Below are positions 1 through 5,478 of a DNA stretch of 6,243 nucleotides, in pieces. The DNA lies in the NCBI GenBank assembly GCA_021323155.1, contig JAJTCI010000144.1, positions 1 through 6,243 of the forward strand, in the 5' to 3' direction. Both the position numbers and the translations under genes were made by a program. This DNA comes from Chitinophagaceae bacterium. Its GTDB lineage: Bacteria; Bacteroidota; Bacteroidia; Chitinophagales; Chitinophagaceae. The notes beneath the pieces were generated by a model. That model had not been told where the DNA came from. It ran no database searches and saw only the letters and a program-made list of their open reading frames with translations. Every line of letters starts with the position of its first letter. Position 1 is the stretch's first letter.

Positions 1-95
1 GAATAAGGCCGTTTTTAACCTAGATTTTATCCATTTCCTTTGAAATCCGGCAAAATTCCGCAGAGCGGGTATTATTCAACAGAAAAACAAAGAGT

Positions 96-293
96 ATGAA
101 GACGAACACAACCGGACCCATTGTCAAGATGGAAAAAGACGAATTGCAAGAGCTGTGCAGGGAAGTAAGAGAGTCGCTTGCGACTGGAGTGGAGCTGAAG
201 GATGGCTCAAGACAGCGATTCGGGATCGCAGACCTGTGGAACATCAGGCGTTCTACCAGGTACAGGGCTCAAAGAAGGAACATTAGTTTATAG
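96..293 (+). CDS. Small hypothetical protein with basic C-terminal tail (65 aa)
   Basis: I do not recognise a named domain. The 65-residue product has an acidic, probably helical N-terminal half (about residues 12-30, containing MEKDELQELCREVRE) and an arginine-rich tail (R39, R41, R51, R52, R55, R57, R60, R61) around the sequence ADLWNIRR at residues 45-52. There is no signal peptide or membrane segment. A WNIxR stretch near the end is, from memory, seen in other small Bacteroidota hypothetical proteins, which makes this more likely a real gene than noise. That is recollection, not a search result. The ATG at 96 is preceded by AGAG only; M12 is an alternative start. A well-formed intrinsic terminator begins 22 bases after the stop, so the gene looks like a self-contained unit. 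A basic tail could suit nucleic-acid binding, but no function can be assigned. Confidence 0.6.
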   Translation: MKTNTTGPIVKMEKDELQELCREVRESLATGVELKDGSRQRFGIADLWNIRRSTRYRAQRRNISL

Positions 294-315
294 CAAGAGT
301 CACAGCAATCGATCG

Positions 316-345
316 AAGGCCACCCCAAAAGGTGGCTTTCTTTTT
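316..345 (+). terminator. Intrinsic terminator after the 65-aa gene
   Basis: The stem core GCCACC (319-324) pairs with GGTGGC (331-336) across a CCAAAA loop. Two A-T pairs and one G-T pair extend it outward, and the tract TTTCTTTTT follows (337-345). It lies 22 bases after the stop at 293 and separates this gene from the YtxH-like gene that starts at 425. Confidence 0.85.
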
Positions 346-424
346 ACCTGGCCGCTACTGGCCGGTTCGTTCTGGCAGCATTTTTGGATTTTTTCCGTAT
401 CAGTTAACACTAAAAAAACAGGAT

Positions 425-640
425 ATGAAACTATTGATAGGCACGTTGGCAGGATTGGTAGCAGGCGTAGCGATCGGATTACTGGTCGCACCCGGAACAG
501 GCAGTGATACCCGCCGGAATTTAGCAAATGGTACAAAGAACCAGTGGCGCAGGTTATGGGGTAAAGCTAATCTTGATGAAGATCCATGGGCTGAATACAA
601 CGAAAGAAAAGCCATGGTGAGCGATAATGCAACAGCTTAG
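425..640 (+). CDS. YtxH-like small membrane protein 1 (71 aa)
   Basis: The protein has a glycine/alanine-rich hydrophobic segment at about residues 3-22 containing LVAGVAIGLLVAP. It is followed by a short GTGSDTRRNL stretch and a basic, then acidic, hydrophilic tail. This is the YtxH (COG4980, 'gas vesicle protein'-like) layout: one N-terminal membrane helix, the LxAPxSGxExR junction and a helical tail. Bacillus YtxH belongs to the general stress regulon, but the molecular role of the family is not established. I chose ATG 425 because the in-frame ATG at 332 lies inside the preceding terminator and would add 31 residues unlike the family. No Shine-Dalgarno sequence is visible, as is normal in Bacteroidota. 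The tail is shorter than in many YtxH proteins. Two paralogues follow directly, but a strong terminator separates this gene from them. Confidence 0.8.
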   Translation: MKLLIGTLAGLVAGVAIGLLVAPGTGSDTRRNLANGTKNQWRRLWGKANLDEDPWAEYNERKAMVSDNATA

Positions 641-654
641 ATCACAAATAAGGA

Positions 655-682
655 CCGTGGGTATTTTACCCACGGTTTTTTT
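655..682 (+). terminator. Strong intrinsic terminator after YtxH-like gene 1
   Basis: A perfect 9-bp stem, CCGTGGGTA (655-663) with TACCCACGG (667-675), encloses a TTT loop and is followed at once by seven T residues. It starts 15 bases after the stop at 640. It is the clearest terminator in the window and should isolate gene 1 from the YtxH pair downstream. Confidence 0.92.
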
Positions 683-714
683 ATTCTATTCTGGCAAGGT
701 ATTAGCGAAATTGT

Positions 715-1020
715 ATGGAAAAGGTGCATATGAACGCAAACGGACAAGCATATAAGATCATCTTCACCGGCTTTACAGCGCTGGTGGCCGGGGTAGCTAT
801 CGGCACATTGCTCGCGCCGAGGTGTGGTGCAGAGACCAGGCAGAAGGTGATGGATACTGCAGAGACCATCAGGAAACGTATCATGGGATTCGCAACCAGG
901 AGCGGGCACACCGTAGACGACGTGAAGCAAATGCTGACCGAGGACATCGACGGCCTGAACCCGGAATTGAGGGGCCGGATATTGCAGATGATAGAAGTGT
1001 CGGAAAAAAGATTAACCTAA
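715..1020 (+). CDS. YtxH-like small membrane protein 2 (101 aa)
   Basis: This is the longest of three neighbouring YtxH-like proteins. The hydrophobic helix spans about residues 15-35 and contains TALVAGVAIGTLLAP, followed by RCGAETRQKV. A cysteine (C37) stands where the other two copies have threonine or serine. A charged, probably helical tail follows (about 40-101), including ETIRKRIMGF and an extra segment (VDDVKQMLTEDIDGLN onward, about 67-101) absent from copies 1 and 3. The start is uncertain: ATG 715 is the first, but ATG 730 (giving 96 aa) has a purine-rich AAAAGG just upstream and would shorten the pre-helix region. The next gene begins 8 bases after the stop, so the two are probably one transcript. 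Membrane location follows from the sequence; function is unknown beyond the family's stress association. Confidence 0.8.
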   Translation: MEKVHMNANGQAYKIIFTGFTALVAGVAIGTLLAPRCGAETRQKVMDTAETIRKRIMGFATRSGHTVDDVKQMLTEDIDGLNPELRGRILQMIEVSEKRLT

Positions 1021-1028
1021 CCATCTAA

Positions 1029-1241
1029 ATGAATAAAATGAAAGTAATGATTTTCGCGCTCGGGGGATTGGTAGCAGGAGTTGCCATCGGGTTGTTACTC
1101 GCCCCGGTAAGTGGACAGGAGGCAAGAGAACGCCTGCGCAAGTCCACTGACGACCTTTACCGCAAACTCGGCCTGCGCAGTGATGAATTCAGCGAAAGCG
1201 AGCTGGAAATGGATGCTCTTACAGGGCGCAGCTTCAATTAA
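1029..1241 (+). CDS. YtxH-like small membrane protein 3 (70 aa)
   Basis: The third YtxH-like copy has a hydrophobic helix at about residues 5-26 (LGGLVAGVAIGLLLAP), the family junction VSGQEARERL, a basic helical stretch (RKSTDDLYRKLGLR) and an acidic C-terminus (SESELEMDAL). It resembles copy 1 more than copy 2: both are about 70 residues long, and they share 14 identical bases over the LVAG-coding region (452-465 and 1065-1078). It begins 8 bases after copy 2 stops, which suggests an operon. ATG 1029 is the first start; ATG 1038 (M4) is equally possible. An intrinsic terminator follows 26 bases after the stop. Confidence 0.8.
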   Translation: MNKMKVMIFALGGLVAGVAIGLLLAPVSGQEARERLRKSTDDLYRKLGLRSDEFSESELEMDALTGRSFN

Positions 1242-1267
1242 GGTTCCCATAAATACATTGGAAAAGG

Positions 1268-1295
1268 ATCCACCGGAAGGTGGATTTCTTTTTTT
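1268..1295 (+). terminator. Intrinsic terminator after the YtxH-like pair
   Basis: ATCCACC (1268-1274) pairs with GGTGGAT (1279-1285) around a GGAA tetraloop, followed by TTCTTTTTTT. It resembles the terminator at 316-345 in its CCACC/GGTGG core and its C-interrupted T tract. It ends the YtxH 2-3 unit and separates it from malQ. Confidence 0.88.
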
Positions 1296-1310
1296 AGAGA
1301 AAAGGGGTAC

Positions 1311-1333
1311 TAATGTGTTTTATTTACACATTA
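1311..1333 (+). promoter_or_regulatory. Inverted repeat upstream of malQ, possible operator
   Basis: TAATGTGT (1311-1318) and ACACATTA (1326-1333) form a perfect 8-bp inverted repeat with a 7-base spacer, in the AT-rich gap between the preceding terminator and malQ. Such symmetric sites are typical of dimeric repressors or activators. The TGTG/CACA half-sites are loosely like those of the CRP/FNR family, but the spacing does not match a CRP consensus. A weak Bacteroidota-type -7 element (TTAATTTG, 1340-1347, one mismatch to TAnnTTTG) lies just downstream, with TGTG at 1314-1317 as a poor -33 match. Control of malQ is inference only. A repeat of this size can also arise by chance in AT-rich DNA. 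Confidence 0.35.
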
Positions 1334-1368
1334 TTTGTTTTAATTTGTGACACCTAAATTGCTGCGAC

Positions 1369-4218
1369 TTGCCATTGAAGAAAGATGCCCCGAAAAACCT
1401 GGCGGATAAACGACCTGCGCCGGATAAGGAACAAAAGCCAAAAAACGGCCATAAGAATGGTAAGGTCCAGCCCAAAGTAAAAACAGCGGCCAGTATAAAA
1501 AAGTCGCCCGTAAAGAAGGCAAAAAACGAAGCCACTCAAACCACGATTGAATTCCGCCTCCGCTTTAGAACAACGTTCGGGCAGTCAATTTATATTACCG
1601 GTAACCATCCCTCGCTGGGCGATGGAGATATCACCCAGGCGGTTCCACTTGAATACCTTGATGAGGCCCATTGGCATTTGCATATTACAATACCGGTAAA
1701 TGACAAGGCTTTTCATTACCGTTACCTGCTGCAGCAGAAAGACGGCACTGTGATCCATGATTGGGAACAAAGAGTACTGGATCCTTCTACCCGTTCCGCC
1801 AATATCCTAGCGGTGGATTCATGGAACCACGCGGGTTATTTTGAAAACGCATTTTATACTGAGCCATTCCAGGAGGTTTTGCTACCCAATCGCTTTTATG
1901 CACCAAAAAAATCGTTGCTGAAACAGTTCACGCACCGGTTAATAGTGAAGGCGCCGTTGATCGGCAGGGATGAAGTGGTTTGTTTGCTGGGCGACGGCGA
2001 TGCACTCAATAACTGGAATACGGATGCGCCGCTGCTGATGCACAAGAAAGCGGGTGACGAACATTGGTCCATCCATATTGATCTTCCCGTTACGATGGCA
2101 GGCGCCGGGTACAAATACGGCGTTTACAATGTGGGGTCGAAAAGCTTTGTGCGTTACGAAGGCGGAAGTAACCGGAAACTGTTGACTGCAACGCAGGCTT
2201 CGCAGGTACATATCAATGATGGTTTTATCGCGCTGCCTTCGGACACATGGAAGGGCGCCGGGATCGCGATCCCTGTTTTCAGCCTGCGAACGAAACGCAG
2301 CTTCGGGGTAGGGGAGTTCAGCGACCTGAAACCGCTGGTCGACTGGGCGAAACACACGGGGTTAAAGATGATCCAGGTACTACCGGTAAACGACACTTCC
2401 GCCACGCAAACCTGGAAAGACTCTTATCCTTATGCCGCGATCTCCGCATTCGCACTACACCCGATATATCTTGACCTGGAGCAGGTCACCGACGCCAAAA
2501 ACAAGAAGCTGTTCAGGCAGCTGAAAGCCACGCGGGAGAAACTAAACAGCCTGGCTGAACTGGATTATTGCTCGGTGATAAAGGAAAAATGGAACTATAT
2601 CAACCAGGTATACCCCTTGCAGAAAGAGGCCACATTTAAAACACCTGCCTTTAAAGAATTCTTCCGCGCGAACGAACATTGGCTGGTGCCTTACGCGGTC
2701 TTTTGTCACCTGAAGGATACCTACGGCACGTCTGATTTCAGCCAGTGGCCAGCTCACAATACCTACAATGAAGCCGATGCCGCAATGCCCGCCGGTGAAG
2801 ACCAGGACGCGCACGATAAAGTGAATATTCATTTTTTTGTTCAATACCACCTGCATCTTCAACTTAAAGAAGCAAGAGATTATGCCCATGCGAACGGCAT
2901 CATCATGAAAGGCGATATACCGATCGGTATCTATCGTTACGGTGCCGATGCATGGCAGCACCCGGAATTGTATCATATGGAATTGCAGGCTGGCGCGCCA
3001 CCTGACGACTTTGCTGTGAAAGGGCAGAACTGGGGATTCCCTACCTACAACTGGGAGCGCATGATGCAGGACGAGTTTAAATGGTGGCGACTGCGCTTTG
3101 AACAGATGAGCCCTTACTTCGACGCCTTCCGCATCGATCATATACTCGGGTTTTTCCGCATCTGGAGTATCCCGCTGCACGCGGTAGAAGGGATCATGGG
3201 CCATTTTGTGCCAGCCATCGCGCTTACCGAAGCCGATTTCACGCAACGCGGTATCGCCTTCAACGCGATGCGTTTTTGCCGTCCGTTCATCAACGACGCG
3301 GTGCTCAACACGGTATTTGGTGATCGCGCTGAAATGGTGAAAGAGACGTTCCTTGAATACGATGGATTCGAGCAATACGTTCTGAAAGATGAATTTGACA
3401 CGCAACGCAAGGTGGAAAAGTATTTTACCGGAAAAGAAGACGCGGCGTTGCAACAAGGGGTCTTCGACCTGGTCACTAACGTGATACTATTCGAGGTGGA
3501 ACAGGCAGGGCAACCGGGTTACCATTTCCGCTTTGGCATGCAGGACACATTATCGTTCCAATACCTGGACGGTCATACACAACACCAGCTAAAAGAGTTG
3601 TACCTGGAGTATTTCTTCCGCCGGCAGGATGATTCCTGGAGAAAAGAGGCGCTGAAAAAGCTACCGGGTCTGAAGAGCGCCACCAACATGCTTGTTTGTG
3701 GTGAGGACCTGGGGATGGTGCCCCATTGCGTGCCTGACGTGATGAAGGACCTCGGCATCCTGAGCCTGGAGATACAACGCATGCCCAAGGCCAGCGATCG
3801 CCAGTTCTTCCACCCGGGCGATGCGCCTTACCTGAGCGTAGTAACGCCTTCTACGCACGACATGAGTACCGTACGCGGATGGTGGGGGGAAGACCGCCAG
3901 TTGACACAGCGCTTCTACAATAACGAACTGAGGCAACCCGGTGACGCGCCTGTTTCCTGCGAACCCTGGATCAATAAGGCCATCGTGCTGCAGCACCTGT
4001 ATTCACCTGCCATGTGGAGTATTTTCCAGTTGCAGGACCTGCTGGGCATGAGCGCCGAGCTCCGCCGGGAAGATCCTTCCGAAGAGCGCATCAACCTTCC
4101 TTCGGATCCCAAGCATTACTGGAATTATCGAATGCACCTTACCCTGGAGGATCTGTTGAAAGCGGACGAGTTCAATTCGGACCTGAAAGAATTTATCCGG
4201 TCTTCCGGAAGAAACTGA
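1369..4218 (+). CDS. malQ: 4-alpha-glucanotransferase, DPE2-like (CBM20-CBM20-GH77)
   Basis: This enzyme moves glucosyl or maltooligosyl units between alpha-1,4-glucans, releasing glucose from maltose, in cytoplasmic maltose/glycogen metabolism. Domains in order: a lysine-rich disordered tail (1-56); CBM20 one (about 58-158, with ITGNHPSLGDGD); CBM20 two (about 188-285, with LLGDGDALNNWN); and GH77 (about 293-940). GH77 landmarks are SYPYAAISAFALHP (352-365), GDIPIGI (515-521), GQNWGFPTYNW (552-562), the nucleophile D590 in FRIDH, the acid/base E779 in GEDLG, and the transition-state stabiliser D831 in STHD. D590 and E779 are 189 residues apart, against 47 in the Thermus amylomaltase (D293, E340). 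This large insertion, together with the paired CBM20s, marks the DPE2 type. No signal peptide is seen. The frame has no ATG before the CBM20s, and an in-frame stop lies at 1348, so TTG 1369 (or TTG 1375) must be the start. Confidence 0.95.
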   Translation: MPLKKDAPKNLADKRPAPDKEQKPKNGHKNGKVQPKVKTAASIKKSPVKKAKNEATQTTIEFRLRFRTTFGQSIYITGNHPSLGDGDITQAVPLEYLDEAHWHLHITIPVNDKAFHYRYLLQQKDGTVIHDWEQRVLDPSTRSANILAVDSWNHAGYFENAFYTEPFQEVLLPNRFYAPKKSLLKQFTHRLIVKAPLIGRDEVVCLLGDGDALNNWNTDAPLLMHKKAGDEHWSIHIDLPVTMAGAGYKYGVYNVGSKSFVRYEGGSNRKLLTATQASQVHINDGFIALPSDTWKGAGIAIPVFSLRTKRSFGVGEFSDLKPLVDWAKHTGLKMIQVLPVNDTSATQTWKDSYPYAAISAFALHPIYLDLEQVTDAKNKKLFRQLKATREKLNSLAELDYCSVIKEKWNYINQVYPLQKEATFKTPAFKEFFRANEHWLVPYAVFCHLKDTYGTSDFSQWPAHNTYNEADAAMPAGEDQDAHDKVNIHFFVQYHLHLQLKEARDYAHANGIIMKGDIPIGIYRYGADAWQHPELYHMELQAGAPPDDFAVKGQNWGFPTYNWERMMQDEFKWWRLRFEQMSPYFDAFRIDHILGFFRIWSIPLHAVEGIMGHFVPAIALTEADFTQRGIAFNAMRFCRPFINDAVLNTVFGDRAEMVKETFLEYDGFEQYVLKDEFDTQRKVEKYFTGKEDAALQQGVFDLVTNVILFEVEQAGQPGYHFRFGMQDTLSFQYLDGHTQHQLKELYLEYFFRRQDDSWRKEALKKLPGLKSATNMLVCGEDLGMVPHCVPDVMKDLGILSLEIQRMPKASDRQFFHPGDAPYLSVVTPSTHDMSTVRGWWGEDRQLTQRFYNNELRQPGDAPVSCEPWINKAIVLQHLYSPAMWSIFQLQDLLGMSAELRREDPSEERINLPSDPKHYWNYRMHLTLEDLLKADEFNSDLKEFIRSSGRN

Positions 4219-4227
4219 TCAATATTC

Positions 4228-4251
4228 AGCCATCTTACCGATGGCTTTTTT
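4228..4251 (+). terminator. Intrinsic terminator after malQ, overlapping the next ATG
   Basis: AGCCATC (4228-4234) pairs with GATGGCT (4240-4246) across a TTACC loop, followed by a T tract through 4251. It begins 10 bases after the malQ stop. The 3' arm contains the ATG at 4241, the first start codon of the epimerase frame. Either the epimerase starts further on, or its start codon is sequestered in any transcript that reads through. Confidence 0.75.
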
Positions 4252-5299
4252 ACTTTCGCTCACGGCTTTGCAGGTTAACTACAACACATACGAACTTCCT
4301 TTTGCGCATCCTTTCACAATTTCCGGTGGCAGGACCAAGACGCACCAGCCCACTTTTATCGTGGAACTGTCACTCGGTCCCTTTACCGGTTACGGTGAGG
4401 CACCCGCGATACTGTATTACAAGATCACTGTAGACCAGATGGCGGAAGACCTGGAACGGAAAAGAACCATGGTGGAGAAATTCGCCTTTACCCACCCCGA
4501 CCGCTACTGGCACTACCTGCATCATCTTTTTCCAAATAATCCTTTCCTTGTATGCGCGCTTGATATGGCCGCCTGGGATCTCTACGGGAAGATGCAGGGG
4601 AAACCGCTTTACCAATTATGGGGTAAGGAATGGAACAACGACACACTCACCGATTATACCATCGGCATCGACCCGGTGGAAAAGATGGTAGCGAAGATGA
4701 AGGAGAAGCCCTGGCCGGTGTACAAGATCCAACTGGGTACGCCGGAGGATATGGTGATCGTGGAAACGCTGCGAAAGAATACAGATGCGGTGCTGCGCGT
4801 GGACGCCAATGCCGGGTGGACCTTAGAAGAGGCACTTCAGTTGATCCCGCGGCTGGAGGAGCTCGGGGTGGAGCTGGTAGAACAACCATTAGCGAAAGAA
4901 AACTGGGAAGGTATGAAGGTGTTGTTCGGTTCCTCAGGATTACCGTTGATCGCGGATGAGAGTTGTGTGTTTGAAGGCGACGTGGAAAGGTGCAAGGACC
5001 ATTTTCACGGCATCAATATCAAGCTCACCAAATGCAGCGGTCCTACGCCGGCGCTGCGTATGATCGAAAAAGCCCGTTCGCTGGGAATGAAGGTGATGAT
5101 GGGAAGCATGAATGAATCTTCCATCGGTTCCGCCGCCATTGCGCATTTCCTGCCCCAGCTTGACCTGTCCGATATTGACGGGCCGTTGCTTCTTGCCACC
5201 GATATTGCTACCGGCCTGCGTTATGAGGCGGGTAAGGTGTACGTTTCTGGTGCACCAGGACTGGGCATCGATTACACGCGCGCGCTCGTCCAGTCTTAA
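4241..5299 (+). CDS. Dipeptide epimerase, enolase superfamily (352 aa)
   Basis: This is a member of the muconate-lactonising/dipeptide epimerase branch of the enolase superfamily, which inverts one residue of a dipeptide (L-Ala-D/L-Glu in the murein-recycling enzymes). Numbering from ATG 4241, the N-terminal capping domain covers about 10-130 (LPFAHPFTISGG, FLVCALDMAAWDLYGK) and the barrel follows. Metal ligands are visible as D188 (VDAN), E214 (VEQP) and D239 (ADES). The far-side catalytic lysine is K261 in NIKLTK, and D311-I-D313 matches the DxD that binds the dipeptide amino group. The near-side KxK motif reads K162-I-Q164, so the usual second catalytic lysine is glutamine. ATG 4241 lies in a terminator arm; TTG 4268 (27 bases on, giving 343 aa that begin MQVNYNTYELPF) fits the family better. 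Substrate cannot be read from sequence. Neighbouring malQ gives no functional link. Confidence 0.88.
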   Translation: MAFLLSLTALQVNYNTYELPFAHPFTISGGRTKTHQPTFIVELSLGPFTGYGEAPAILYYKITVDQMAEDLERKRTMVEKFAFTHPDRYWHYLHHLFPNNPFLVCALDMAAWDLYGKMQGKPLYQLWGKEWNNDTLTDYTIGIDPVEKMVAKMKEKPWPVYKIQLGTPEDMVIVETLRKNTDAVLRVDANAGWTLEEALQLIPRLEELGVELVEQPLAKENWEGMKVLFGSSGLPLIADESCVFEGDVERCKDHFHGINIKLTKCSGPTPALRMIEKARSLGMKVMMGSMNESSIGSAAIAHFLPQLDLSDIDGPLLLATDIATGLRYEAGKVYVSGAPGLGIDYTRALVQS

Positions 5300-5308
5300 T
5301 TATTATTT

Positions 5309-5315
5309 AAGGAGG
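5309..5315 (+). promoter_or_regulatory. Strong Shine-Dalgarno sequence before the small membrane ORF
   Basis: AAGGAGG is a near-perfect anti-16S match, 3 bases before ATG 5319. The spacing is shorter than usual, and no other gene in the window has anything comparable. It supports translation of the small frame that follows. Confidence 0.5.
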
Positions 5316-5318
5316 CCC

Positions 5319-5471
5319 ATGTGTTCAAGGTGGTGTAGCGGTGTAATTTCAGGAAGCCATATGAAAGATCACAAGCTTGCCGACAAACGCTATCTGCTGG
5401 TATTACCGCTGATAGTTTTTATGGAAGTTCTGGTTACGGTGTACCACGTAGTGAAGAAGATCGTATCGTAA
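5319..5471 (+). CDS. Putative small single-pass membrane peptide (50 aa)
   Basis: I do not recognise this protein. The frame encodes 50 residues from ATG 5319, or 36 from ATG 5361. A charged stretch (KDHKLADKR, about residues 16-24) precedes one hydrophobic segment (about 25-44, YLLVLPLIVFMEVLVTVYHV) with a glutamate in its middle, and the tail is basic (KKIVS). Positive charge on both sides leaves orientation open. The first 14 residues include two cysteines (C2, C6). Support comes from the AAGGAGG just upstream and from filling the gap between the epimerase stop (5299) and the ychF stop (5478) almost exactly. The gene would be co-transcribed with the epimerase, 19 bases after it. A chance frame remains possible, since there is no recognised homologue and it is short. 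Confidence 0.45.
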   Translation: MCSRWCSGVISGSHMKDHKLADKRYLLVLPLIVFMEVLVTVYHVVKKIVS

Positions 5472-5478
5472 CCAGGAT
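5427..5478. repeat. Inverted repeat at the convergent junction
   Basis: CTGGTTACG (5430-5438) and CGTAACCAG (5467-5475) are perfect 9-bp inverted arms 28 bases apart. In top-strand RNA, G-U and A-U pairs could lengthen the stem on both sides to about 16 pairs (5427-5442 with 5463-5478). The right arm covers the small ORF's TAA and abuts the ychF stop. No T tract follows on either strand, so it is not a classical terminator, but it may shape the 3' ends of the convergent transcripts. Roughly one perfect 9-bp repeat at this separation is expected by chance in a window of this size. Confidence 0.35.

Noticed and set aside
35..42. TTCCTTTG as a Bacteroidota -7 element for the first gene
   Set aside because: It has one mismatch to TAnnTTTG and no convincing -33 TTTG at the right distance. 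Similarly loose matches occur elsewhere (for example CATTTTTG at 379-386), so I did not call it.
58..68. CCGC-AGA-GCGG mini-hairpin upstream of the first gene
   Set aside because: A 4-bp stem without a T tract or conserved context is too small to call a terminator or regulatory element.
20..244. Minus-strand frame of 74 codons with a hydrophobic stretch
   Set aside because: It overlaps the plus-strand 65-aa gene, the hydrophobicity comes from the complement of a charged helix, and nothing else supports it.
332..424. Upstream in-frame extension of YtxH-like protein 1 from ATG 332
   Set aside because: The ATG is in the preceding terminator's 3' arm, and the extra 31 residues do not resemble the family, which normally begins just before the membrane helix.
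2542..3456. A 304-codon open frame on the minus strand inside malQ
   Set aside because: It lies entirely antisense to the well-supported GH77 domain, its translation shows no recognisable domain, and long antisense frames are a common by-product of codon bias.
5322..5350. tRNA-like stretch (GGTGGTGTAGCGG)
   Set aside because: It vaguely resembles the 5' part of a tRNA, but there is no anticodon arm, no T-loop sequence and no matching acceptor stem.
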